Notes under the pieces: model-generated
Told to the model about the DNA's origin: nothing
The model's database searches: none
The model's input: only the letters and a program-made list of their open reading frames with translations
Translations under genes and position numbers: made by a program
Part shown: piece after piece, positions 5,518 through 13,119 of the stretch
How the letters are laid out: every line of letters begins with the position of its first letter
Numbering within the stretch: position 1 is the first letter of the stretch
Source: Marine Group I thaumarchaeote SCGC AAA799-O18
Lineage (GTDB): Archaea > Thermoproteota > Nitrososphaeria > Nitrososphaerales > Nitrosopumilaceae
Reading direction: 5' to 3'
Assembly: GCA_000746705.1 (NCBI GenBank)
Contig: JOTC01000010.1
Coordinates: forward strand, 1-14,004
DNA length: 14,004 nucleotides

Positions 5518-7881
5518 ATGAGTACTGAAACCAGGTCTTCTGGACTTGTTCGAAGCCTTTCCCTTTCACAGGCAATAATGATAGGCGTTGCCTCAATGAT
5601 TGGCGGAGCTATCTTCGTGCTAGTAGGGCCAGGTATAGAAGCAGCGGGTCCTGCTTTGATAATCGCATTTCTTCTTAATGGTGTTATTACCCTTTTTACT
5701 GCATTAACTTATGCTGAACTAGGTTCTGCCTTGCCCGCTACAGGTGGAGGCTACAAATGGGTAAGGGAAGGGCTTCCGAGACCAAATTCATATCTTAGCG
5801 GCTGGATGGCATGGTTTGCACATACTATCGCAGGTAGTTTGTATGCAGTTGCATTTGGAACATTTCTTGGACATTTGTTAAAGTCTGCTGAAATTATAGA
5901 TGGCGCGTCTGGATTACCGCTTGAAAAGATCTTTGCTGCAATTGCAATTGTGATATTTGCTTTTGTTAATGTTAGAGGATCTTCTCACACTGGAAAAGTG
6001 GGAAGTGCGATTACATTTTCTCAATTAGCAATCATTGGCATCTTGATAATCGCAGCTCTTGCTGCAATGTCTTTCCTAAATCCTAACTGGCCTGATAATT
6101 TTCGAGACTTTTTCCCTAATGGTACAATGGGACTAGTACTCGCAATGGGTCTGACATTCATAGCCTTTGAGGGTTATGAAATAATTGCGCAAGCTGGAGA
6201 TGAGATTAAAAAACCAAAAAAGAATATTCCTAAAGCCATTCTCATATCCTTAGGAATTGTAGTATCAATTTACGTATTATTTGCCTTTGTCTTTATTGGC
6301 GGTTTGGATCCAATGCAATTAGGACAACCTGCGTGGGAGTTTATTGGGGGATATGGTGAGCTTGGAATTATTGAAGCCGCCGAATATTATCTTCCATTTG
6401 GTGCTTTAATTGTACTGGCTGGAGGATTTGTGTCAACACTTGCTGCACTGAATGCAACAACATTCGCTGCAAGCCGTGTCTCTTTTGCTATGGGAAGAAA
6501 TCATGATCTACCTCCAGTTTTTAATCGCTTACATAAAAAATACCGTACACCATATGTTTCCACAATTTACTCCGCCATAGTTATGATGGTTTTGGCGATG
6601 TTGTTTGATCTGACAATGATTGCACTTGCTGCTAGTGTTATGTTTTTATTTTTGTTTGCGCAGGTTAATGCGGCTTGTATTACTATACGAAGACTTGCTA
6701 AAGAAAAAAAATTAGTCTATGGTTTTAAAACGCCATTATTTCCTTTAGTTCCAGTTGTAGGTTTTGCTCTTGTTTCTATCCTTGCAGTTTACTTGCTTTT
6801 CTCTGAACCACTTAGCTGGTTAATTGCTATTATTTGGGTCGGAATAGGTTTTCTGATTTACAAATTGTATACATCAAGGAAAGAGAAAGAACATCATGCA
6901 CCTCTTGTGTTTAACCAATCACCTGAAGAGAGGAAGGAATATAGGATTTTAGTTGTTTTTAAGAAACGAACAGCCACTAAACTAGCTAAACTTGCTGCGG
7001 CAATAGCTGATCAGAAGGATGGCGAGATATCTTTTCTTGATATAATAACCGTTCCAAAGCAAACTCCGTTGTCTTTTGCAAATAAATCAGGCGAAACTGG
7101 AATCGGGGTATTTGATGAATTTAAAAAATCAATTTCTCATTCAATTCGACATAGATACTTGGTTAGACTTTGTCATGATCCAACAGAGGCAATTCTAGCT
7201 ACAGCAGAGGAACAGAGTGTTAACACATTATTGGTGGATTTTTCATTCTTGCGAAATAATAGAAAGTTACTGTCACTGTCTACTTGTGATGTGATTGGAG
7301 TCAAAACAAGAAATATTTCTGACAGAGATCTTTCCAATCTTATTGTTTCATATGACAGAGGACGACATTCAAATCTTGGATTTGAAATTGCAGCTGCTAT
7401 CTCAAAACAACACCGAAGTAAAATTAGACTAGTCCGTGGTCTAAACAAGTCTCCCGAAATCGAGACTGAGATTGTTAACAAAATTAACGATATGATGTTT
7501 AATCTTAAGATAAAGAAGATCCAATTTGAAAAAGTATATCCTAAAACAAAAAATATGTTGGTATCATCTGAACTCTTGAAAAACTTTAACCGGACCAAAT
7601 TGGGCACTGTGATTTTAGGTGCAGGAAATCAGGCTGATACAGCTTTTAGCCCAAAAACCTTGGAATTAGTCGCCAAATCCAAAAAAACTGTCATCATTGT
7701 TCGCAATCACATGTTCTCAGAATTTCATTCTAGATCATTTTGGAACGTGTTTACACAGATTTTGAAACAAAACAAGTATCTTTACCGTATATACATCGAG
7801 TTTTTGGCATTTGTATACATACTCAAACCAAAGGGGAAGATTGGAAGATATGACGAAGATTACTTCGAATCCAAACTGTAG
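5518..7881 (+). CDS. APC-family amino acid permease with C-terminal USP-like domains
   Basis: A 787-residue protein. Residues about 15-455 form an APC-superfamily transporter with around 12 membrane helices. TM1 holds the broken-helix motif MIGGAIF (27-33). AELGSALPATGGGYKWV (66-82), FEGYEIIAQAGDEIKKP (217-233) and SFAMGRNHDLPPVF (322-335) are typical family blocks. Residues about 470-787 are cytoplasmic and look like two universal-stress-protein (USP)-like alpha/beta units (starting near 475 and 607), plus a basic C-terminal extension. The usual USP ATP loop is not clear in the first unit; the second keeps a VILGAGNQADTAFSP stretch. Such fusions suggest regulation of transport by a nucleotide or other ligand. 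The transported amino acid cannot be read from the sequence. The gene is flanked by tsr3 and rnpB and appears to be its own unit. Confidence 0.9.
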   Translation: MSTETRSSGLVRSLSLSQAIMIGVASMIGGAIFVLVGPGIEAAGPALIIAFLLNGVITLFTALTYAELGSALPATGGGYKWVREGLPRPNSYLSGWMAWFAHTIAGSLYAVAFGTFLGHLLKSAEIIDGASGLPLEKIFAAIAIVIFAFVNVRGSSHTGKVGSAITFSQLAIIGILIIAALAAMSFLNPNWPDNFRDFFPNGTMGLVLAMGLTFIAFEGYEIIAQAGDEIKKPKKNIPKAILISLGIVVSIYVLFAFVFIGGLDPMQLGQPAWEFIGGYGELGIIEAAEYYLPFGALIVLAGGFVSTLAALNATTFAASRVSFAMGRNHDLPPVFNRLHKKYRTPYVSTIYSAIVMMVLAMLFDLTMIALAASVMFLFLFAQVNAACITIRRLAKEKKLVYGFKTPLFPLVPVVGFALVSILAVYLLFSEPLSWLIAIIWVGIGFLIYKLYTSRKEKEHHAPLVFNQSPEERKEYRILVVFKKRTATKLAKLAAAIADQKDGEISFLDIITVPKQTPLSFANKSGETGIGVFDEFKKSISHSIRHRYLVRLCHDPTEAILATAEEQSVNTLLVDFSFLRNNRKLLSLSTCDVIGVKTRNISDRDLSNLIVSYDRGRHSNLGFEIAAAISKQHRSKIRLVRGLNKSPEIETEIVNKINDMMFNLKIKKIQFEKVYPKTKNMLVSSELLKNFNRTKLGTVILGAGNQADTAFSPKTLELVAKSKKTVIIVRNHMFSEFHSRSFWNVFTQILKQNKYLYRIYIEFLAFVYILKPKGKIGRYDEDYFESKL

Positions 7882-7918
7882 GAAATGTTGAAATTGTCTT
7901 AATGTTTTAAATTATTCA

Positions 7919-8201
7919 AGTGTGAGCTGATGGACGACACGCTGCTACGGCAGAGGAAACTCCTCCCTTCATACAGGAAATGTGATCTGTAGATGGATAG
8001 TCAGAGATGGCTGGCAACAGAACAGAAAAAATCCCATCTGGAGTACGGTGATGGTACTGCCTGAGGTTCCCAGAGACGGAATGAAAATCTGTCCCACATG
8101 AAGCAAGGCCAAAACAAACCGTAGGTTCCTGTACCAGGTTTAGGTAGGCCGCAAAGCGAAATATCGTTAAAACAGAAGGAGGGTTACGGTCAGCACTCAC
8201 T
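7919..8201 (+). ncRNA. rnpB: RNase P RNA (archaeal, type A-like)
   Basis: This is the catalytic RNA that cuts the 5' leader from pre-tRNAs. The five universally conserved regions appear in order: CR-I GAGGAAAC (7953-7960), CR-II GGCAACAGAACAGAAA (8013-8028), CR-III AGCAAGGCCAAA (8102-8113) and CR-V ACAGAAGGAGGGTTACGG (8172-8189), with CR-IV lying between the last two. Helix P1 pairs 7919-7930 with 8190-8201 (10 of 12 pairs). P4 pairs ACTCCTCC (7959-7966) with GGAGGGTT (8178-8185). P3 is CTGC-TACG-GCAG (7942-7953). A stem AGATGG/CCATCT (8005-8010/8034-8039) encloses CR-II. The ends are set by P1 and may be off by several bases. The 3' end meets the stop codon of the convergent surface-protein gene. 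No clear TATA box was found at the expected distance. Confidence 0.95.
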
Positions 8202-9490
8202 TATTCTTTTGGCTTGAATCCTTTTGGTAGTGCACCACGTTTACTTGATGGTTTGTCTTCAGTCTTTTCTTCAACTTGTGGTTTTTCTTCATTGTAGTAA
8301 TTTCTATGTTGATTATAATCTTCCAGTCCCTTTACCTGTGCTTCGCCTCTAACTGTTTGATATCCTCCGGCACTTGCACTTGTCTGTACACCAGTGAGTT
8401 GTGATGGGTCAATACCAGTTTGTTGATAATGTCCTTTCTCTTTTGATAGTTTTCTTTTACTCATCATCATCATTGCAACACCTCCAATAGCTGCCATACC
8501 AGCCATGCCATACAGGATAAATGCAGGGAATTCTCCGCTTGATGTTGACGCATACCCTTCAGGTGCTTGTGGTGTTACACCAAAAATTTCTGAAGAGCCA
8601 AGAGTATCTCTGTTTGCGAATCCAATTATATCTATACTTGCATTAGCAGAAGATTCTATAGATTTTATTATGTACACTTTGTCAGATGTGAATGTAGTCT
8701 CAGATACTTGCTCTCTTATCAATCCCTCTCTAATGCTGCTCTCTCCCATCGTAAATGAAGAGAGTACACTACCAGTAGAAAATCCATGTTGTGCTGCATC
8801 AACGCCAATTCCAGTAGGGTCAAACAAAAAGTGCCAGTTTCCAACTGGTTGATCTTTTATCCCATCTCCGTTCATCAATCGTTCAGTAAGAAGCTCACTA
8901 GCCTCACTAGATTTCATTGACAAACCTAACGCTGGAAAAAATCCTTCAATAGCAGAAATTGGTAAGTTAATTTCAACGTCACCATGCATTAGTGTAGAAA
9001 TCACTACTGGTCCAAGAGCCCCAAATCCTCTCCAGTCTATGTCTATCAGCGTTGGCGAATTACCATCACCAGCTTTAATTACAAAATCTTGAATAACAGG
9101 TGTTAACACAATTTTGTAGTCTAGTGACGCATTACCGGTTCTTCCAGTAAAGGATACAAGATAGTCTAAATCCAAGTCAGTAATACGGGCTTGGCTACCC
9201 TTTGACGCCACATACGAATTCAACTTTGCAATTAGTGAATTCATACCAGTAGTAGACGAAGATGCAGTAAATTCAAGTTTGTCACTTTTTCCATTCATTA
9301 CCTCAGCCACCTTTCCACCTTCCGAATAATCTATAACAATTGATCTTTGATACGTCATCTTAGCAACTGCAGTATCTGAATTAGGGTCTATTGTAACTTC
9401 TAGCTGAGATGATGCAAATGCAGGTGCTAAACTGCCTACTGCAATAACACTAACCAAAAATATCACTATGCTAAATCTTTTGAGAATCAT
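8201..9490 (-). CDS. Secreted surface protein with C-terminal membrane anchor, unknown function
   Basis: A 429-residue protein I cannot assign to a named family. A signal peptide covers about residues 1-27 (basic MILKR, hydrophobic core, AFA before the likely cut). The extracellular part (28-320) is rich in Ser, Thr and Gly and predicted mostly beta, with N-glycosylation sequons at Asn119 and Asn283 (both NAS). One membrane segment (321-343, ending in a run of methionines) is followed by a basic stop-transfer SKRK. A polar cytoplasmic tail of about 80 residues is rich in Gln, Gly, Glu and Lys. The shape fits a cell-envelope protein of ammonia-oxidising archaea. A TATA-like sequence GTTAATTAGT (9511-9520, minus) is about 26 bp before the ATG. 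Its stop codon touches the distal base pair of RNase P helix P1. Confidence 0.8.
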   Translation of the reverse strand: MILKRFSIVIFLVSVIAVGSLAPAFASSQLEVTIDPNSDTAVAKMTYQRSIVIDYSEGGKVAEVMNGKSDKLEFTASSSTTGMNSLIAKLNSYVASKGSQARITDLDLDYLVSFTGRTGNASLDYKIVLTPVIQDFVIKAGDGNSPTLIDIDWRGFGALGPVVISTLMHGDVEINLPISAIEGFFPALGLSMKSSEASELLTERLMNGDGIKDQPVGNWHFLFDPTGIGVDAAQHGFSTGSVLSSFTMGESSIREGLIREQVSETTFTSDKVYIIKSIESSANASIDIIGFANRDTLGSSEIFGVTPQAPEGYASTSSGEFPAFILYGMAGMAAIGGVAMMMMSKRKLSKEKGHYQQTGIDPSQLTGVQTSASAGGYQTVRGEAQVKGLEDYNQHRNYYNEEKPQVEEKTEDKPSSKRGALPKGFKPKE

Positions 9491-9605
9491 AAAATCACAC
9501 GTATTTTTTCACTAATTAACTTTATGAAAAAATGGCAAAAAAATGCCTAATGAAAAAGTAATATGGGTAGACATTTTTCTACTATAGCGTTCTGGAGAAA
9601 AAAAA

Positions 9606-10526
9606 TTGATTACGATACTTGCTGGTGGGACTGGCTCTGTTAAACTCGTAAGGGGGCTAGCTTCTCAAAGGTCTGACATTAACGTGATATCAAATATAGG
9701 AGATGATTATTGGCTTTACGGTCTGTATATCTGTCCGGATATTGACACAATTGTTTACGGATTATGTGATCTGCTTGACCAAGACAAGGGCTGGGGTATC
9801 AAAAAAGACACGTTTGGATTTTTACGGCAAATGGAGATTTTTGGTGAAGAGACATGGTTTAGGATTGGTGACAGAGATACTGCCACGCATCTTACCAGAA
9901 CTAACATGCTGAAGAATGGAAAAAGTATAAGCTACATTACTGAGTGGATGTGCAAAAAATTTGCAATTGAGAGTAAGATTATACCAGCTTCTGATAACAC
10001 AGTGTCAACTAGAATTACAACAAACAAGGGTAAATTACATCTGCAGGAATACTGGGTAAAGTATCGCGGGATGGACACAATAGAAGGTATTGAATATGAG
10101 GGCATAGAAAAAGCTCGTCCTAATCCTGATGCTATAAGTGCAATTCATAACGCTGAACGTGTAATTATTGCTCCTGGCAATCCTCTAACCAGTATTGGTC
10201 CAATGATAATGATGAAAGGTATAAGAAAAGAATTAATAAAAAATAAACGTAAAGTGATTGCAGTAAGTCCAATTATCGGTACTAGTGCGGTTAGTGGACC
10301 TGCTGGAAAATACTTGGAGGCAGCAGGCGTTGAAGTGTCAGCATATGGTGTTGCAAAGTTTTATGCTGAAGTTTGTTCCAAGTTGGTCATTGATACCAAA
10401 GATCGTATACTAACAAAGAAGATCGAATCATTGAACATGGGCGTGTACGATACTAAAATCAAAATGATAAATAAAAAATCTGAAAATGCACTTGCATCAT
10501 TTTTACTGAAACAAATACGCATATAG
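9606..10526 (+). CDS. cofD: 2-phospho-L-lactate transferase CofD
   Basis: A 306-residue cytosolic enzyme of coenzyme F420 synthesis. It joins the phospholactyl (or related) moiety from its guanosine diphosphate carrier to the deazaflavin Fo, giving F420-0. The N-terminus ITILAGGTGSVKLVRGL is the nucleotide-binding glycine-rich loop of the family. Further blocks are NIGDD and CPDIDTIVYGL, GWG, RIGDRDTATHLTRTNML, APGNPLTSIGPM and VSPIIGTSAVSGPAGKYLEAAG. The start is TTG at 9606: it yields the canonical N-terminus with no spare residues, and no upstream ATG is in frame. cofC follows after one base. It is divergent from the surface-protein gene across a 115-bp gap. Confidence 0.97.
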   Translation: MITILAGGTGSVKLVRGLASQRSDINVISNIGDDYWLYGLYICPDIDTIVYGLCDLLDQDKGWGIKKDTFGFLRQMEIFGEETWFRIGDRDTATHLTRTNMLKNGKSISYITEWMCKKFAIESKIIPASDNTVSTRITTNKGKLHLQEYWVKYRGMDTIEGIEYEGIEKARPNPDAISAIHNAERVIIAPGNPLTSIGPMIMMKGIRKELIKNKRKVIAVSPIIGTSAVSGPAGKYLEAAGVEVSAYGVAKFYAEVCSKLVIDTKDRILTKKIESLNMGVYDTKIKMINKKSENALASFLLKQIRI

Positions 10527-10527
10527 T

Positions 10528-11157
10528 TTGAAAACCTGTGCGATAATACCAGTAAAGACTTTTTCCGAGGCAAAAACAAGACTAGACATATCTAAAACTC
10601 AGAAGGAGGAAATATGCAAAGCTATGCTTGAGGAGGTTCTAATCACTGTATCAAAATCACGATCCATTGACAAGATCATTCTTGTATCAAAGGATGAGTC
10701 GGCTTTCAAACTAGGCAGGAAATTTAATACTGTAGAAATTTTTGATGACGAATCTGGTGTTAACCATGCAGTATATTTAGCGGATCAATATACTTTTGAT
10801 AACAAATACGACTGTTCGGTTATATTTCCTCAAGATATACCTACAATGAAATCTTCTGATATAGATAATCTCTTGGGTTTTTGCAAATCTGAAAATTCTA
10901 TAATAATTGTCCCATCCAGACAATTGAATGGAACTAATGCGTTAGTTAGACGTCCTACGAATATAATGGAGACACAGTATGACAGGGGCAGTTATACATT
11001 TCAATTAGATGCTGCAAATATAGTATCTCAAAAAGTATCTGTTGCATTAATTCGTAGAATAATGTTAGACATAGATGATGAACATGATCTTACATTCATG
11101 TTAAATCAAAATGAAAAACCAGATTTCTGTAAAGTGATTAGTAAGTTTTGTTGCTAA
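10528..11157 (+). CDS. cofC: 2-phospho-L-lactate guanylyltransferase CofC
   Basis: A 209-residue nucleotidyltransferase that activates 2-phospholactate (or a related three-carbon phosphoacid) with GTP to make the CofD substrate. The N-terminal signature CAIIPVKTFSEAKTRL (4-19) is the nucleotide-binding loop. IFPQDIPTM holds the metal-binding aspartate. VPSRQLNGTNALVRRP matches the family GTNAL block, and RGSYTFQLDAAN the next. The start is TTG at 10528, one base after the cofD stop, giving the standard N-terminus. The gene ends in a 4-nt overlap with the convergent CPBP protease. With cofD it forms a two-gene F420 operon; the other F420 genes lie outside the window. Confidence 0.95.
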   Translation: MKTCAIIPVKTFSEAKTRLDISKTQKEEICKAMLEEVLITVSKSRSIDKIILVSKDESAFKLGRKFNTVEIFDDESGVNHAVYLADQYTFDNKYDCSVIFPQDIPTMKSSDIDNLLGFCKSENSIIIVPSRQLNGTNALVRRPTNIMETQYDRGSYTFQLDAANIVSQKVSVALIRRIMLDIDDEHDLTFMLNQNEKPDFCKVISKFCC

Positions 11158-12161
11158 TTATTTACTTGAGGATTATCTGGTTTGAATTTCTTTTTAGAAA
11201 ATACGTAATTTAGTACTAAAACTGTAACGGAAATAACTCCAGTTACAATCAGAATTATTTCCATGGTATTTAGTAAGGAATTTGTAAATGCGCTCTCCAC
11301 AGAAATATTGTTTATGTCCGCAATAATATACGCATAAGAAAAAATGAAATAGTTTGTTGCCCAGTGAATTAGAATCGCGGGAGCAAGTCCATACCTAAAA
11401 TATACCCATCCAATGATGATTCCGCTGGAAGCCACTTGAGCAAATTTACCAGTGCTCCACGGTTCTCCTGAAATTATATGCGCAACACCAAAAAATATAC
11501 CAATTATAACAATTAGTAATAACGCACTTTTTACATTCACATTATGAATATTTTGAAAAGGTCTCCATAACGACTTGGCAAGAAGTTTAAGTGAAAACTT
11601 GCGCGAATAAAATGTAAAAAGTGGAATCCCTATCAAGGCAACTCGAAAACCAAATTCTTCTATTATCGGAGCTAATGATACCCCAAAAAATTGTATCAGT
11701 TGGTTTGGTTCATTTGGTGGTTCAATGAAAACCCCAAAAAATTCTTGTACTGCTATAATAGAAGCTGACACTATTATCAAAACAGAAAACCATTTGACTG
11801 TTACAACTATGTAGTTATCTTGAATTTGATATTTTCCTTCAGAAACTATTGATTGTAAAGTCCTGACAAGATTTTTCTTTGGACCAAACATAGAAACAGC
11901 AAACAAAATCAAAAAAGTACACCATATTATAACAAACCCATCACCTAATTCAAATTCTATTGGAATCTCAAAACCTATTCCTGCAAGGAAAAGACTCAGG
12001 TTATCCATTGGATATTCATATGTAATATCATTTCCAATTTCCGAGTTAAAAACTAAATATGCACCAATAGGGAATGACAAGATCATCATGCAAAAAATAA
12101 CTGAAATTAAAGCACCATGTGGTACTCCTAGTATTTGCAAAATTTTTTTTTGTGTAAACAC
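11154..12161 (-). CDS. CPBP-family intramembrane metalloprotease (CAAX protease-like)
   Basis: A 335-residue polytopic membrane protein. The glutamate-type motif EEFGFR places Glu168, Glu169 and Arg173 in one helix. FFGVAH gives His228, and IHWATNYF gives His266 and Asn270. These are the four conserved motifs of the CPBP (CaaX protease and bacteriocin-processing, Abi) family, whose members cut peptides within or near the membrane. The substrate is unknown; archaea lack a clear CAAX prenylation system, so the CAAX name should not be taken literally. The start is GTG at 12161; an in-frame TAG lies 18 nt upstream of it. It follows aIF1 by 7 nt and is probably transcribed with it. Its stop overlaps cofC by 4 nt. 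Confidence 0.9.
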   Translation of the reverse strand: MFTQKKILQILGVPHGALISVIFCMMILSFPIGAYLVFNSEIGNDITYEYPMDNLSLFLAGIGFEIPIEFELGDGFVIIWCTFLILFAVSMFGPKKNLVRTLQSIVSEGKYQIQDNYIVVTVKWFSVLIIVSASIIAVQEFFGVFIEPPNEPNQLIQFFGVSLAPIIEEFGFRVALIGIPLFTFYSRKFSLKLLAKSLWRPFQNIHNVNVKSALLLIVIIGIFFGVAHIISGEPWSTGKFAQVASSGIIIGWVYFRYGLAPAILIHWATNYFIFSYAYIIADINNISVESAFTNSLLNTMEIILIVTGVISVTVLVLNYVFSKKKFKPDNPQVNN

Positions 12162-12168
12162 TTTTTTT

Positions 12169-12477
12169 CTAATGCAGGTCTATTGATTCTTCAGCAAAGC
12201 CAAGCTTTACCAAAGTATCCTTAATTGTATCCCTATGGTCACCTTGCAAAAAGACATATCCGTCTTTAGCGGTACCACCACACGCATATTTACTTTTTAG
12301 TTCTTTGGCAACGTTTTCTAGATTGTTAATTTTAGGATCAAGACCTTCAATCATAGTTCCCTTTTTCTTAAAACGCCGAGTTTCAAGACGTATTATAATA
12401 TGAGTATTATCTTTATCAAGTTCACCGCAGGCACATAAGTCATCAGGAAGTCCACACGTACTACAAATTACCGCCAT
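12169..12477 (-). CDS. Translation initiation factor aIF1 (SUI1/eIF1)
   Basis: A 102-residue factor that helps the small ribosomal subunit choose the correct start codon. An archaeal N-terminal zinc-knuckle region CSTCGLPDDLCAC (Cys5, Cys8, Cys15, Cys17) is followed by the SUI1 fold. That fold carries RRFKKKGTMIEGLD (34-47), a helix (NLENVAKELKSKYACGGT) and VFLQGDHRDTIKDTLVKLGF. The basic RRFKKKGT loop is the ribosome-contacting segment. The ATG at 12477 has a TATA-like box 28 bp upstream. It is the first gene of a probable two-gene unit with the CPBP protease. Confidence 0.97.
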   Translation of the reverse strand: MAVICSTCGLPDDLCACGELDKDNTHIIIRLETRRFKKKGTMIEGLDPKINNLENVAKELKSKYACGGTAKDGYVFLQGDHRDTIKDTLVKLGFAEESIDLH

Positions 12478-12500
12478 TAGTTATCAATCTAATCTTCTCA

Positions 12501-12510
12501 ATATTATTAA
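12501..12510 (-). promoter_or_regulatory. TATA-like box for aIF1
   Basis: The minus strand reads TTAATAATAT, centred 28 bp before the aIF1 ATG, which fits a leaderless transcript. Confidence 0.5.
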
Positions 12511-12583
12511 GCCTTGTCAGTATATGTGACAAAGTATATTATTAGATCCTATTGTTTTTTACAAACCAACATAATCGTATATC

Positions 12584-12910
12584 ATGTCCAAAGATCTCAT
12601 ACAAAAAGCAGCTAAGATGGTTATTGATGGTGCTACTATACTTAGCGAACCATGTCCATATTGCAAGGGTGTAAGAGTTATGAAAGATGGTACTGCATTG
12701 TGTGTAAATTGTGGAAAAAAACCCGATCAAAAACCAATTAAAAAACGTGCTAAGATAAAAAAATCTAATATTGCGCTAAGTACACTTGAGAGAAAACTTG
12801 AAAAATTATCCCATCAGTTGGAAAAGGAAAACAATCCCACAAAACAACAGGAATTGATTAAAACTATAGATTCTCTGATAGGAGTTATGGCAAAATTAAA
12901 GACTAAATAA
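12584..12910 (+). CDS. Autoantigen-p27 (Sjogren's/scleroderma autoantigen 1) family zinc-ribbon protein
   Basis: A 108-residue protein. The N-terminal helix (KDLIQKAAKMVIDGATIL) leads into a zinc ribbon with Cys24, Cys27, Cys40 and Cys43 (CPYC and CVNC). The KMVxGATxLSxPCPxC pattern is diagnostic of the archaeal/eukaryotic p27 family. A basic linker (44-60) precedes a C-terminal segment (about 65-106) with strong coiled-coil character. The function is not established; nucleic-acid or ribosome contact is plausible. It is divergent from aIF1 across 106 bp and followed by Sec61beta 39 nt downstream. The ATG has no Shine-Dalgarno site. Confidence 0.9.
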   Translation: MSKDLIQKAAKMVIDGATILSEPCPYCKGVRVMKDGTALCVNCGKKPDQKPIKKRAKIKKSNIALSTLERKLEKLSHQLEKENNPTKQQELIKTIDSLIGVMAKLKTK

Positions 12911-12916
12911 CAAAAG

Positions 12917-12930
12917 TTTTTATTTTAATT
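12917..12930 (+). promoter_or_regulatory. TATA-like box for Sec61beta, also a T-tract after p27
   Basis: TTTTTATTTTAATT is centred 26-27 bp before the ATG at 12950. Its first five T may also end transcription from the p27-family gene, so one site may serve both roles. Confidence 0.5.
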
Positions 12931-12949
12931 TCCAGTTCTCATATCAATA

Positions 12950-13114
12950 ATGGCTGATAAAAAAAATGCGCCACTCCCAGCATCTAGTGCTGGACTGTTG
13001 AGATTTTTTGAGGATGAAACAAAGGGATTTAAGATTGATCCAAGGATCGCCATTTCGATGCCGATAAGCATTATTGCAATTTCATGGGCGTTAGAATTTT
13101 TCATGGTTCCGTAG
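12950..13114 (+). CDS. secG: Preprotein translocase subunit Sec61beta
   Basis: A 54-residue tail-anchored subunit of the archaeal SecYEG/Sec61 protein-conducting channel. The cytoplasmic N-terminus (MADKKNAPLPASSAGLLRFF) contains the family's Ala/Ser/Gly-then-LxRFF element. The FEDETKGFKIDPR segment follows (20-32), then a single C-terminal membrane helix (about 33-52). Length and order match archaeal Sec61beta. The ATG is supported by a TATA-like box 26-27 bp upstream. A DUF2070 gene begins 5 nt after its stop and is probably co-transcribed. Confidence 0.93.
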   Translation: MADKKNAPLPASSAGLLRFFEDETKGFKIDPRIAISMPISIIAISWALEFFMVP

Positions 13115-13119
13115 ATAAC

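Noticed and set aside
7173..7607. Minus-strand frame of 144 residues inside the permease gene
   Set aside because: It is a shadow of the USP-like coding region; composition is that of a reverse-strand frame and no motif is seen.
5487..7923. Exact 12-nt repeat TTATTCAAGTGT at 5487-5498 and 7912-7923, flanking the permease gene
   Set aside because: Several 12-mers are expected to repeat by chance in an AT-rich window of this size. The two copies sit at different positions relative to the transcripts they precede, and no mobile-element signs accompany them.
7916..8200. Minus-strand reading frame of 94 residues
   Set aside because: It is the exact antisense of RNase P RNA, whose conserved regions and P1/P4 helices explain the sequence. 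The peptide shows no recognisable domain.
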